From assembly GCA_963920525.1 (NCBI GenBank), contig OY986438.1, positions 187,470,388-187,534,387 on the forward strand: a stretch of 64,000 nucleotides of DNA, in the 5' to 3' direction. Shown here one piece after another: positions 22,260 to 33,063 of this stretch. The notes under the pieces were generated by a model. It saw only the letters and a program-made list of their open reading frames with translations, did no database searches and was not told the DNA's origin. The position numbers and the translations under genes are program-made. The first letter of the stretch is position 1. The number at the start of each line of letters is the position of its first letter. Origin of the DNA: Dichetophora obliterata (lineage: Eukaryota; Arthropoda; Insecta; Diptera; Sciomyzidae).

Positions 22260-23545
22260 ATTCAAAAAGTCACTGACTTATCAAATTGTCTTCGTTGTAT
22301 TCTATCTTTCAACTCAGCCATAGTGCGATTTTTTTCTAGCACTGTATTCTCACCGACTTGAAGAACACATACAAGAACGTTTGCAGTCGCAAAATCCTCT
22401 TAATATCCCGTTTGTCCCGTAGCACCCCAACGGCCATCTATTCTCATTAGTGTAGCATACTTTTCCAATATAGACATTAACAAAATCGCGATATGCAATG
22501 CAATCTAATTAAAAATTGTTTCGCAACTTTGCTTGAAAGCAATATGGCGTTGACTATTAGATTTTAATGTTGTTTTTGTTGTTGCTGTTTTTGTTACTGC
22601 TGCTATGCCACATTACCAACAGAGCATGCCTTCTGAATACCATTAAATTTTATGTTTACATTCGAAAAAAATCAATTTGAACTACATAATTATTGAATCA
22701 CCATTTTTTTCGCTTATGTTCTTTTGCAAATTGCTTTTCAATGTGGTTAACCAAATATAAGTTTTACTGCGCAAATTGAAATTGTTTTTATTTTTGTCCC
22801 TGCAATCAATGTTGCTCTATTATTAGTTTTCAGCTTTGCAATATTCGTTGCAAAAAAGTAACAGTTCGAATGGTGAAAGTTTGCTTTAATTTCAATAAAA
22901 TTTTTGTATTCAATTAGTTCTGCTTCTATTTTTTTTTTTTGCCAAAATAGTGCAAACAAAGCATGAATAATTAGCTATAAATGTGTTCAATAGAAGAAAC
23001 TTTTGGGATTTATGTCAAATAAATTGGGGGCAAGCAGTCTTTTCAATGGTATTATTTGGTACAATAACAACACATTCAAGTGCTGCTAATTAATGCTTAA
23101 CTCAGTAAGGACTCGTGTTTGGCACAGCATAAAATAATCATAATTGTATAAGAGGTTCAACTGTCAAAGTTAGTTCGAACATGTTTTGAGTGATTGCATT
23201 TTGGGGAATAATTTTCGGTTTCTCCAGGTTGATGGTGGTGCAAAGTTTTTGCCTGGCTCTCAGCGGCTTTAGAAATTAACTTTTTAGATTTAATTCACCA
23301 TTGAAATGAGCAATGAGGGGAAAAGTAAGGAACTTATTCATTTGCATTAAATAATTTTTTATTTACAGATGCCATTTTATATTTTTTAAAAATATGTTAG
23401 CTTTTTAATTAAAGCATTTGTATCATTTGAAGTTCGATTACTAAATAATGGCTTGAAAAAAGAATAAAATGTTATTATTAAAAATCTCTGGAATTCCTCC
23501 TAAGGTTTGCGAATTCAACGCAAATCTTTAAAGACTTCAATTAAA
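22260..23545. other. No gene
   Basis: AT-rich sequence with short poly-T and GTT-rich tracts (about 22570-22605). No structured repeat or coding signal was identified. Confidence 0.6.
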
Positions 23546-23547
23546 CA

Positions 23548-23650
23548 CAAAGGTTCCTTTTGTTCGCTACCGGTACCACTAAGGACCAGAATTGGTCTAT
23601 ATGAGCCTTCACGAAGGCATCCGAATTAACCTAACCTAACCTATCATTAA
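23548..23650 (-). repeat. Fragment of an AGGTT-headed short repeat
   Basis: On the minus strand it begins AGGTTAGGTTAGGTTAATTC and continues ATGCCTTCGTGAAGG, GACCAATTCTGG, CTTAGTGGTACCGGTAGCG. I recognise this general pattern as a short interspersed repeat that is abundant in fly genomes. That is from memory, not from a search. It is truncated here. Confidence 0.5.
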
Positions 23651-24954
23651 AAATATCCTGAAAAATGAACAAAATACAAATGTTTCAGTGAAAAATTTTC
23701 CACAATGTCCTTATTTCCTGTCTATAAGCACTTATATATCATTAAAAACCTGAAAATATTTATTTGTATAGTAAAAGTACTCTCTTAAAGCACACTTAAA
23801 GTCCTATTGAGTTGACTGTACTTTTTTGTTAGGCTTTAGGTCCTTACTCTACTTTGCATATTTTACATAGAATTTAAAATTTTCATTGACATTTTCTTCA
23901 CTTCTCTGTGGTACCTATCTACCTACTCACGAGTTCTCCATGAAAAGCAAAGAAAATTAATTTTCTTCATTTTTGCCTAGGAGCGCCTTGGCGCGACAGT
24001 CTGTTTAGTTGCTGTTTTTGTTGTTGTGCTTTCCAATATGACGCCGCTAACCTCAACACTAGAGTGTCCAATTATCACGTCTGGAAAATGCCAAGCCGCA
24101 AAGTACTCGTTTCTTTGCGGAAAAAAGGAAGAAAAAAACAGCCTTGCGTATAAACAAGGAAATTATAAAATGTATGCAAAATTAACATCAACATTTACAT
24201 GATTTCTTTAGCCAAATTGATAAGTCACAAAGGTATTTAAGGTGAGTATTAATAAAGAAATTCTGCTATCAAAAATTTTTGATTAAGTTATCTTTTAGAA
24301 GAGATTGGAATTGAATACTGTGAAAGGCAATCTTCGTGAGAGATTTTAATTTAAATAATATGAGAAAATTACATGTTCATAAGACTTGATTTACTAAAGT
24401 GACTGCAATTACTTTCTTATCCTGCAGTTCTTTTCATCAAGGAGGAATGGTAAATCTGTTTTCACTATGTAATGGCCCCAAATAAGACGCACCAAAAGCC
24501 TCAAAACAGCTATTTGGCTGACTACAACCTTGACAGCCTTCAGCATTTTCTCTACCTCAAACAGGCTTTTGGCATTGTAATATTTTTCGTTCAACACTCC
24601 AATTAGCGAATCATTTTCCAGTACAAGACTGAAATTTGCATTTTGATAACGTAAAATGTCATGGATTACTCTGAAGCGGAAATTGTAGCTAAACGATTTT
24701 TCAGTTTAATGAGATATTCGAAGCAATCCATGTCGCGAAGTTTATTTGATTTTATATTAAATATACTCTAACTCGTAATAAACGCTCAGTGTCAGGTAAA
24801 TAGGTTCATTTTATGTGCGTTTTTTTTACATATTTCTTTGCATTTACATTGCGAGAACTCAACTTTTTTATTTACATATCTGTTGTGGAATCGTTAGATA
24901 ATAGTTACTCAAATTGAGAAAAGAATCAAATTCAAATGTTTACCTGACAATTAA
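23651..24954. other. No gene
   Basis: No element ends, RNA gene or credible ORF. The 62-codon open frame on the minus strand near 24409-24597 has no recognisable motif. Confidence 0.55.
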
Positions 24955-25193
24955 GGGCCAATTTTTCAGTGCGAGTTTAAACTCTAGTCAAATTAAACCG
25001 AGCTTAACTCACCCAAATTGGACGTTTAAACTCGGTTTATGCAAAAATGAAACACATTAAACGATAATTTAAGTCAATTTAACTCTAACGAATGCTAAAA
25101 TATTTAGTTAAACCGAGTTTAAACGTCAAATTTTGGTGAGTTAAGCTTTGTTTAATTTGACTAGAGTTTAAACTCGCACTGAAAAATTGGCCC
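24955..25193. mobile_element. 239-bp palindromic MITE (GGGCC ends)
   Basis: The left arm 24955-25042 (GGGCCAATTTTTCAGTGCGA, then GTTTAAACTCTAGTC) is inverted at 25107-25193 with only a handful of differences, leaving a 64-bp loop. The arms repeat the words GTTTAAAC, AACTCGGTTTA and AACTCACC. Left flank TAA versus right AAA could be a decayed 3-bp TSD, and GGGCC ends fit a PIF/Harbinger-type element. Arm identity implies a young copy. Confidence 0.85.
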
Positions 25194-25308
25194 AAAATGT
25201 AATTGAATTAATATTTTGATAAGAGTGCGAAGTTTTCGGTCCACTAGACTAGTTTCAGTGGTCTAGTTTAACCCGTGCTAAAAAATGTACACATTACGTA
25301 ACCATATA

Positions 25309-26177
25309 CAGTTGCGGTCAAAATAATAGCAGTGATCTTATATTCAGACATGTTTGGATAGATAATACTAGTCTACAAATTTTCGATCCGGTAAACGGAT
25401 TATCATTCCTAGATGTACTTTCAATACTCGTTCCAAATTTGTACACAGTTTTCTCCGATATTGTAACATTTTCAAGATACAGGGTGTTTTACGATTTTGG
25501 CACGTGTTTAGTATTATTTATATATAATCTAAACTACTAACCATAAAATAAAAAAGAATATTTTCTATTTTAGAAGAAATATCAACTTTTCCATCATTCT
25601 ATCAACCATTTTCGTATTATGTGCTGTAGTGGAGCTAACATTTTCAGATTACCCAACGAGATATCAACAAATTTTGTATCTTTTATTTTAGCAGAGCTGT
25701 TATCATCCAAAGTTAGAATTTAGAAAAAACCTGTTGATTAAGTGTATTTTTACATGAAAAATAGACATTTTAAATTTGGACGATTACAGCTCCGCTAAAA
25801 CAAAAGATACAAAATTTGTTGATATTTCGTTTGATAATCTCAAAATTTTAGTTCTGCTACAGCACATGACACGACAGTGGTTGATGTATTGCTGGAAAAT
25901 TTGATAATTTTTCTAAAATACAAAATATTATTTTTTATTTTATGGTGAGTAGTTAAGATTCAAAATCAATAATACTAAACAATTGCCAAAAACGTAAAAC
26001 ACCCTGTATCTGGAAAATTTGACAATATAGGAGGAAACTGATGACAGGTTTTGAGCCAGCGATAAAAGTACATATAGGAACGATAATGGGTTTACCGGAT
26101 CCAAAATTTGTAGACAAGTACTGTTTATACAAACATGTGTGAATAAAAGAGTACTGCTATTATTTTGACTACAGCTG
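25309..26177. mobile_element. Palindromic mariner/Tc1-type element
   Basis: It is flanked by TA. The left end is CAGTTGCGGTCAAAATAATA and the right inverted end is CAGCTGTAGTCAAAATAATA, the latter typical of Tc1/mariner ends. The two halves (25309-25730 and 25750-26177) are inverted copies of each other throughout, so the whole 869-bp unit could fold back. A second end-like signal, TACAGGGTGTTTTACG and its inverse, lies inside at 25475 and 26004. No transposase. Confidence 0.8.
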
Positions 26178-26180
26178 TAT

Positions 26181-26630
26181 TTCTTAAATACAATGTAGCT
26201 GCGAGGCTTCCAAATCCTGTATACAAGTCTGGATTACATTTTTTTGGGCATGGCCGGTAAAAACTGATGGCATCTATGTACCTTACACTGTAAGCGACGA
26301 TGGGAGTAGGTGTGCTGCTTCTGACGTAAAAGACAGGAGAGAACAAAAACAAAATTGAACAAGAATCCTCTCTACGCCTAAAACACAACCCAGTGGTAAA
26401 TGGACACATGACGTAACTAATTATTTCTTAAATACAATGTAGCTGCGAGGCCTCCAATGCCTCTATACAATTCTAAATTACATTTGTTCGCTCATGCCGC
26501 TAAAACTCTGATGAAATCCACCTTAAAAAGTAAGTGACAATGGGAGTAGGTATGCACAAGATAGGAGAGAACAAAATAATGACACACAAAAATGGAGAGA
26601 ACAAAAAAAAAATTGAACGAAAATCCTCCT
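26181..26630. repeat. 244-bp tandem duplication
   Basis: TTCTTAAATACAATGTAGCT begins both at 26181 and 26425. Copy A runs to 26424. Copy B is cut at about 26630 by the composite element that follows and appears to resume at 28422 (CTCTACTCC, AAAACACAAC, compared with CTCTACGCCTAAAACACAAC in copy A). Confidence 0.8.
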
Positions 26631-26836
26631 CAGTAAAAAAACATGCGATCGCTCCTATGAGGAGCAACAACAGAGCGCTCTTTTGCTGTTTTATTCTATC
26701 AAAAAGTGAGCAATTGTGCTCTTATGCTCCTTTACTGTTTTAAAAAATCAATAGGCGAGCAATCAATGAAAAAAAGCACATAAAGTTAGGCATGTGCTTT
26801 GTTAGGAACTCGACAATTATTTGCTGTGAAAAATCG

Positions 26837-26908
26837 GCCGTTGTAGTCTAGTGGAGAGTGCGCTAGACTAACAATCCAGAGGTCCCTGGTTCGACTCCGG
26901 GTTCGGGC
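26837..26908 (+). repeat. tRNA-Val(AAC)-like SINE head or tRNA pseudogene
   Basis: The 72-nt tRNA-like order is: TAGTCTAGTGG (A box), a candidate anticodon arm CTAGA-CTAACAA-TCCAG with AAC in the loop (four of five pairs), and CCTGGTTCGACTCCGGG (T arm, B box). The acceptor strands GCCGTTG and TTCGGGC pair at only three or four positions. A functional tRNA-Val is therefore unlikely. A TTTT tract follows within ten bases. Confidence 0.6.
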
Positions 26909-27007
26909 ATGGTTCTTTTCATTTTCTTTGTTCTTTCCTACATTTAAGAATTATGGAAAACTAAAAATCCACAACTAAATTGTGGGAAAATGTGGAATTA
27001 AAGGACA

Positions 27008-27963
27008 GGAACAACTTACTTACTAACTTAGTTGGCGCTACAACCGTATGTCGGTATTGGCCTCATCTAAGAATTTGCGCCAGCCATTTCTGTCTTTCGC
27101 TTGCTGGCGCCAGTTGGAAATTCCAAGCTTCGTCAGGTTGTCCTCTTCTTGGTCTTTCTAACGAAGATGCGGTCGTCCTCTTCTGCGTTGACCGCCGCTG
27201 GGTACCGAATCGAATGTTTTCTTCACTGGAGCATCGTCTTTCATGCGCTGAACATGACCAAGCCAGCGAAGCCGCTCGATTTTAATGCGCTTGACTATGT
27301 CGATGTCAGCGTACAGCTCATACAGTTCATCATTCCACCGTAATCGGTACTCGCCATTGACGCAGATTGGTCCGTAGATCTTACGAAGAATCTTTCTCTC
27401 GAATGCTCCTAAAGTCTTTTCATCTAAACTGCTCAGCGTCCAGGTTTGTGATGCGTAGGACGGGCATGATGAGCGATTTATAGAGCGTGATTTTCGTCCG
27501 TCGAGAGAGGGCTCTGCTTCTCAATTGCCTACTGAGCCCAAAGTAACACCTGTTGGCAAGAGTTATTCTTCGTTTGATCTCAATGCTAATGTCGTTGGTT
27601 GAATTAATGCTGGATCCCAGATAAACGAAGTTCTTCACAACCTCGAAGGAGGTATTGTCAACGGTAACGTGGGTTCCAAGACGCTGGGACTGTTTGTTTG
27701 TTGACACTAAGTATTTCGTCTTATCTGCATTCACTGACAGACCCATTCGACTTGACTCTCTTTCTAATCTGGAAAATGCTGCACTGACTTCGCGCGTATT
27801 ATGGCCAATGATATTTATATCATCAGCATACGCAAGCAGCATAACACTCTTGTAGAATATTGTGCCACTACGTCTCAGATCAGCAGCTCGGATGATCTTT
27901 TCCATCATTAGGTTGAAAAAGTCGCACGATAAGGAATCACCTTGTCTGAAACAGGTCAGGAAC
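27008..27963 (-). pseudogene. RTE-like LINE reverse transcriptase fragment
   Basis: On the minus strand the frame opens with FRQGDSLSCDFFNLMMEKII, then LLAYADDINIIG (the catalytic YADD box). NADKTKYLVS and NFVYLGSSIN follow, then RITLANRCYFGLSRQL. After a deletion and frameshift near 27440 the C-terminal part resumes: LGAFERKILRKIYG, WNDELYELYADID, ERLRWLGHVQRM. It ends in GTTAGTAAGTAAG, a simple TAAG-type tail usual for RTE elements. The copy is strongly 5' truncated (no endonuclease, no N-terminal RT), as expected for incomplete target-primed reverse transcription. Clade assignment rests on motif wording and the tail. Confidence 0.8.
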
Positions 27964-28438
27964 CAATAAGGGCTGAAAATGCTTGCCGATGTTAAGGCAT
28001 AGCACTAGCCTCGGTTAAAAGCGATTGAAAGAATTGTCTTTCTGTTTCTGTCTGTTTCGTCTAATCAATAATTCACGTATGGTTCCAATCAATTCCTCTA
28101 GCTAATCTATTCCTTTCCTTTCACTTTAAAGACCGAACCTTGTTTGTATAAGGCGCATGTTGGTTCTTTGATCTTTTAAAAAAAACAAAAAAAAATATTT
28201 CCTTTGCTGATATAAAATGTTCCTTTGCTGATCCATTTGGATCAGTTATTGATCGCTCCTTTTGAGCTCTTCTAGGATGTTAAAGGGAGCGCTACCCTTC
28301 CTAGGACATGTAATGTTAAAAGATAACACAAAATACACCTAGCTTGGATCAATAAGGAGCACTCCACTGCTCCTCAGGGAGCACTCCCAGATCGCTCATA
28401 GGATGATCCACTTTTCTGCTGGGTCTCTACTCCAAAAA

Positions 28439-29850
28439 CACAACAAAAATGAAAGAGAACACATCAAAAAGAAGTAAACAAAAGCAAATAATGCCACAAA
28501 TTATTTTGACAATAATTTTTACAATTTAGTGAACGAATTTATACCATTTTATAAAGCATTTCAGAATTAATGTTTAATAACACTTAGTTATTTTATACAC
28601 AAAACTTTATTCTGGTTTAAAATAAAGATTAATAATTTTCTTGTAATTGATGATATAAAAAGTTGTGAAAGTTTGCACAAGTGCATGAAAAAAAAAATTT
28701 TTTTTTTTAATATTTTCATATGCAATTCCGTTTGGAATAAGGAAACAGTTAAGATTTTTTTGTTTTTTAAAATATGAAAATACTACAAATCTTGCTGGGA
28801 AAATTTAAAAATAAAAATTTTATCCCCCTGAGTTATTCCACTAATTTAAGTTGAATACCCTTATTAAAATGAGAATTTTTTGGAAAAAACAAAAAAATCT
28901 TAAGTGAAATCGTTCAATGACATTAACCTCAAAAACTAGTGATGCTAGATAAAAAGTAATAATAGTTTTGAAATACGCACCAAGATTAGTCAAAAATAAT
29001 GCAAATATTGCTGGGAAAATCCAAAAATAAAATTTTTTTCTCCCTGAGTTATTCAAGTAATTTGAGGTGAATAGCCGTATTAAACTGAAAAATAAAAAAA
29101 TCTTAACTGTTTCCTTATTCCAAATGGAATTTCTAATGAAAATTAAAAAATTTTTTTTTTTCTTTCATGCACTTGTGCAAACCTTAAGCCGTGTGCGTAC
29201 GGGCTTATATGCATCCGATCTAAGTAAAATTTTACACAAATTTTTCTTTCATCCATTACCACAGTTTGAGCCCTTGCGTCGCTCCATGAAACGCTTGGAA
29301 ATTTTCCCCATATATATAAGGTGCATTCTATTGCTACACAGACGAATAAAGTCAAACTGACGTTTGAACACTGAAAAGAAAATAATGTAAAATAAAAGAA
29401 AATGCACAGACATAATTTTGTTTTCGCTTACAGTTCTGCATTGCAATGTCACCACTAACAAATTTTTACAAGCGGGAACGAAAACTGAAACACACGAAAT
29501 AAAATGTTGCCACAAATTATTTTCACAATAATTTCTACAATTTAATGAACAATTTTTTTTTTCTATTTTATACAATTTTTTTCAAAATATAATAAATGAT
29601 TAAGAAATCTTTAGTTTTTTATATAAAAACATTGTTCTGGTCCAAACATAAAGATTAAAACCTGATAAAAATACGGAGTAGCTACAAACACGAATAAAAT
29701 CAAACTGTTGTCTGAACAATCTAAGTAAACTATCGATCCTAACATAAATAAGATTTTGTCACATTCCGTTTACAGTTCTGCATTACAATGTCATCACCGA
29801 CAATTTGTAATAGCGGGAATTGAAGTTTTCGCTAAACTTTGAGAGCAAAA
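28439..29850. repeat. Cluster of direct and inverted repeats
   Basis: 28496-28640 recurs at 29503-29660 (CCACAAATTATTTT, CAATAATTT, TACAATTTA). 29330-29500 recurs at 29676-29850 (ACGAATAAA, TCAAACTG, TTACAGTTCTGCATT, CAATGTCA). Between them 28670-28762 is inverted at 29092-29182 (TTTGCACAAGTGCATGAAA, GGAATAAGGAAACAGTTAAGA). GCTGGGAAAAT...CTGAGTTATTC is a direct pair at 28790 and 29010. No coding content. Possibly a duplicated MITE with a foldback inserted in it. Confidence 0.65.
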
Positions 29851-29954
29851 CGTGTTGTTTCTTTTTTAATATCGAATACTAGAATTATTTTTCACAATTT
29901 ATTCTTAAAATGGGACACATACGTTGTTTTTGACTTACTAGTCATGTTGGTTAA

Positions 29955-30600
29955 AAAGTGCTAAAAACAAAAATTATAGAATGTGAATTTTTTAATTAAA
30001 TTATTTGTATTTTTCAAAATAATCTCTCTCAACTGCAATACACTTATTCTAATGATCCTCCAATAATTTTTAATCATCTCTTTAGTGATTTTTCGGAAGC
30101 TCTGCAAAAAAATGTTCCATGACTGCAATAGCTTCATTATTTGACGAAAAATGCTTTCCACAAAGTAATTGTTTAAAGTTTCTGAAGAGGTAGTAGTCGC
30201 TGGAAGCACGACCTGGTGAATACGGGGGGGGGGGGGGGGGGGGGGTTCAAGCAATTCGTACTTAAGTTCATTCAATTTAGCCATCGCCGAAACACTTGTG
30301 CATTGTCTTGATCGTAGCACATGCATTCTCTTGATGAAAAATTATTTTTTCTTCTTTAAAGTCGATATTTTCTCAAAAATTTTTATATAAAGCTGATTCA
30401 AAAGATTAACTTTCTCAAGATAATTTATCAAAAAAATCCCTTTTGCATCCCAAAACACTGATGCCATAACCATTTTTGCCGATCGGCTTGGCTTTTCCTG
30501 TTTTAAAGGTGAACAATCACTTTTAGTCCATTGTAAACGTTCTTGTTTGAGTTTAGAATCACTGTAGTCGATTCTAGTCACATCCTAGTCTTTTATTTAT
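29955..30600 (-). pseudogene. mariner transposase fossil, C-terminal half
   Basis: On the minus strand: YSDSKLKQERLQWTKSD, then SAKMVMASVFWDAKGIFLIN (the conserved VFWD block), IDYLEK-like NYLEKVNLLN, then in another frame DQDNAQVF (second catalytic Asp region). AMAKLNELKYELL follows, then a proline run created by 22 C residues, then YSPGRASSDYYLFRNFKQLL in the next frame, with the third Asp position reading GRASSD. The tail reads LLEDH, NKCIAVERDYFEKY. Several stops and frameshifts. The first catalytic domain is missing. A dead mariner copy. Confidence 0.8.
30224..30245. repeat. 22-base poly(G) run
   Basis: Twenty-two consecutive G residues on the plus strand, at the position of the PxYSPDL motif of the mariner fossil. 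Probably expansion of a short C run encoding proline, or an assembly or homopolymer artefact. Confidence 0.95.
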
Positions 30601-30602
30601 TG

Positions 30603-32290
30603 TTAACATTTATTATGCTGATTTTATATGATTTAAATACAAATTCTTAATGTTTGATAGTTTAAATCATACTTGATTTTAAGTACAAATTCTAGTTGTT
30701 TGAATCGTTTAAAATCGTTTATTGAGCTTTAGGTCAAGGTTAGAATAATTAATTGTTCTAACGAATTTTTCCAAAGAAACAACAACAACAACAACGTTTT
30801 CAATATGAAAAGGAAAACATCACTAGCTGATTTTATTGCAATTTCGGCCCTGCTATAGGCTTCATCAGAAATCTTTGTGATATGCCGTGCAAGCGCACTA
30901 GCGCAATGCACCACAGAGGCGATAAGATTTTAAGTGTCGATTTCTCAGTTTTTCTCCCATTTCATATTTTCATGTTTGTTGTTGTATTTTTGCTTTACTT
31001 TAGTTTCATGCTTATGTTATTATTATTTCCACTAACAAAGCATGGTTATTAGTGTTGTTTTTAGATTTTGCTGATATATTTTCAGCCTGTTTCTGTTTGG
31101 CCGTGTTTTACCATTTGATTAAAGTTTTTTCTAAATGACCTTATTATTTATTTATTGATTTTATATGATTTAAATACAAATTCTAAATGTTTCATAGTTC
31201 AGTAAACAATTTTAAACTATCAAACCACTAGAATTTGTATTTAAAATCAAGTATGATTTAAATTATCAAACATTTGGAATTTGTATTAAACTCATATAAA
31301 ATCAACATAGTAAATAACAAGGTCATTTAGAAAAACTTTAATTGTTCAAATTTATATAAAAAGTTTTTTATTAATGTTTCTATTATTTAAAAAAACTTAA
31401 TTAAAAATTTGTTTTTCATGAATGATGTTTGAAAATTATTTTAAATAAAAATTACTAAATAAATAAAATAGTAATGTTAAAGTCATTTCAACTTAAGTAA
31501 CATTAAGTTGTGGTTTAAATAGAAGTTTTGACTCACTACATATCAAGCAATGCAAATATCACATGCATTCGTATCTTAGCCAGAGAAAACACCGCTTTTA
31601 ACCTTATTTTTGAAAGCAATGTCCTGAAAATTTGACTTAGTTTGACAATGGACTTTCTGTCTAGTTCTGTACTCATTTTTTTACAGTTTGAAATGGTCTA
31701 AATTTTCAACATAACTGAAATTTTCAAAGTTGTTATTAAAATTTTTCCTACACAGTAAAAAATTTGAGGATAAATTTTATACAATTTGGTATACATATAA
31801 ATCGAAACCAAAAATGTTTTTAAAGTTATACCATCAAATCTTATAAATTTTTTCAGACCATTTTTCTTGTCAGAACAATCGTAACCACTATATTTTTAAA
31901 TTTCCCGATTTCGGTGAATTTTTTACTTTTAAACCAGAATATATTTTGATTAACACATGATATCCATATAAAATTTTTAAATAATATTTGTTTTATTATT
32001 TTTATAGTATTGAAGGGTATAACGTTTATAAATTATTTGGAATGTTGACTTTATATGATTTAAATACAAATTCTAAATGTTTGATAGTTTAAATCATACT
32101 TGATTTTAAACACAAATTCTAGTTGTTTGATAGTATAAAATCGTTTATCGAGCTTAAGGTCAAAGTTAGGACAATTAATTGTTCTAACGAATTTTTCCAA
32201 AGAAACAACAACAACAACAACAAAGCTTTTTTTAGCAGAAATTGTACAATCAAATCAAAGCTAGTGATTTTTTCTTTTCATATTGAAAAA
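30603..32290. repeat. Direct repeat pair with an inverted third copy
   Basis: 30610-30800 and 32044-32225 share about 180 bp at high identity (TTTATATGATTTAAATACAA, TTTAAATCATACTTGATTTT, CTAACGAATTTTTCCAAAG, and AAC microsatellites). Between them, 31110-31346 contains the same core in both orientations. The pair resembles terminal direct repeats, but there is no internal ORF and no TG...CA ends that I can confirm. Confidence 0.6.
31110..31346. mobile_element. Palindromic MITE related to the flanking repeats
   Basis: AAAGTTTTTTCTAAATGACC at the left is inverted at the right (GGTCATTTAGAAAAACTTT). The inner arms share TTGATTTTATATGA, TTAAATACAAATTC and CAAATGTTT-like sequence in opposite orientations. 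About 237 bp. Confidence 0.6.
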
Positions 32291-32318
32291 TGAAATACTT
32301 TATACACAGTACAATTAT

Positions 32319-32671
32319 TAGGGCTATTCCCGATTACGGGCAAATAGCATGGCATCGTGGCATTTGGAAAATATTTTGGAAAATATTTTCAACACAATAA
32401 CAAAATGCACAGATTTGCATTTGCCCGACTGTGTCAAATTTGCAACACTAAAATCGCATTACATACATTCGAGCATGGGCAGCACTTATTTGCCAATCAA
32501 TCAGCTGTCACATTTTTACCAAACGCCGCTAATAAAACAAAATTAACAGACTCTGAAATGGAACTCACTTTGGTAAATAATACACTTTGATAAATAATAA
32601 TGAAAAACACCACAAATACTGTTCGTGTTATGTTTTTTTTTCCTCCAAAACAGCTGGAATAGCCCTATTAT
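32319..32671. mobile_element. MITE with AGGGCTATTCC ends
   Basis: The left end AGGGCTATTCC is inverted at the right as GGAATAGCCCT. Flanking ATT on both sides gives a possible 3-bp TSD. Internal words GGCAAAT, GGCATTTGG and TTTGCC repeat in both orientations. About 350 bp with no real gene; an open frame through it is non-coding. Confidence 0.65.
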
Positions 32672-32992
32672 GTTTTCAATTTCGTTACAGTTTTGAAGTA
32701 CAAACAATTTTTTAAAAAAATATATTCATGTTTTTAGTGTTATTGAAAAGCAGTCTGAATAAACGACAAAATGGATTATGAAAATAAACTTGATTTATTA
32801 CGCCAAATTCTGAAAAAATTGCTAAACATTTAGGTTGATTTTGTGAAGCGAAGCTTTTTACGCCTCGTTTTGTGATTTGCTTGAGTGAAATCTGAAAAAC
32901 GACACTTTTTTCCATACACCTTTTTCTTAGAACTGTTGTTGTTTTTTTACTTGAGTCTATTACAACAAGAGGATATAAAATTAAAAATATTT

Positions 32993-33063
32993 CTTTGCGA
33001 GCGCGAGATTTGAACTCGCGCCCTCCGATCGAGAGATCCACACATTAACCACTACTCCAAACC
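32993..33063 (-). repeat. tRNA-derived SINE head
   Basis: On the minus strand TAGTGGTTAATGTGTGGATC (A box and D arm) and GCGCGAGTTCAAATCTCGCG (perfectly paired T arm and B box) lie in tRNA order. The acceptor stem fails. The downstream body (CAAAGAAATATTTTTAAT, TATATCCTC) resembles the body after the 2425-2530 SINE. Confidence 0.65.

Larger units (their letters stand above)
26631..28421. mobile_element. Composite TIR element with GGAGC/GATC words
   Basis: The left end is CAGTAAAAAAACATGCGATC. The right inverted end is CAGCAGAAAAGTGGATC. Both arms (26631-26760 and 28205-28421) are crowded with GCTCC/GGAGC and GATC words. The tandem duplicate at 26181 acts as an empty site and brackets the insertion. 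Inside are a tRNA-like module (26837-26908) and an RTE-like LINE fragment. Removing the LINE leaves about 835 bp. Confidence 0.5.

Noticed and set aside
26837..26908. Functional tRNA-Val gene
   Set aside because: The acceptor stem does not pair and the sequence sits inside a transposable element. A SINE head or pseudogene is more likely.
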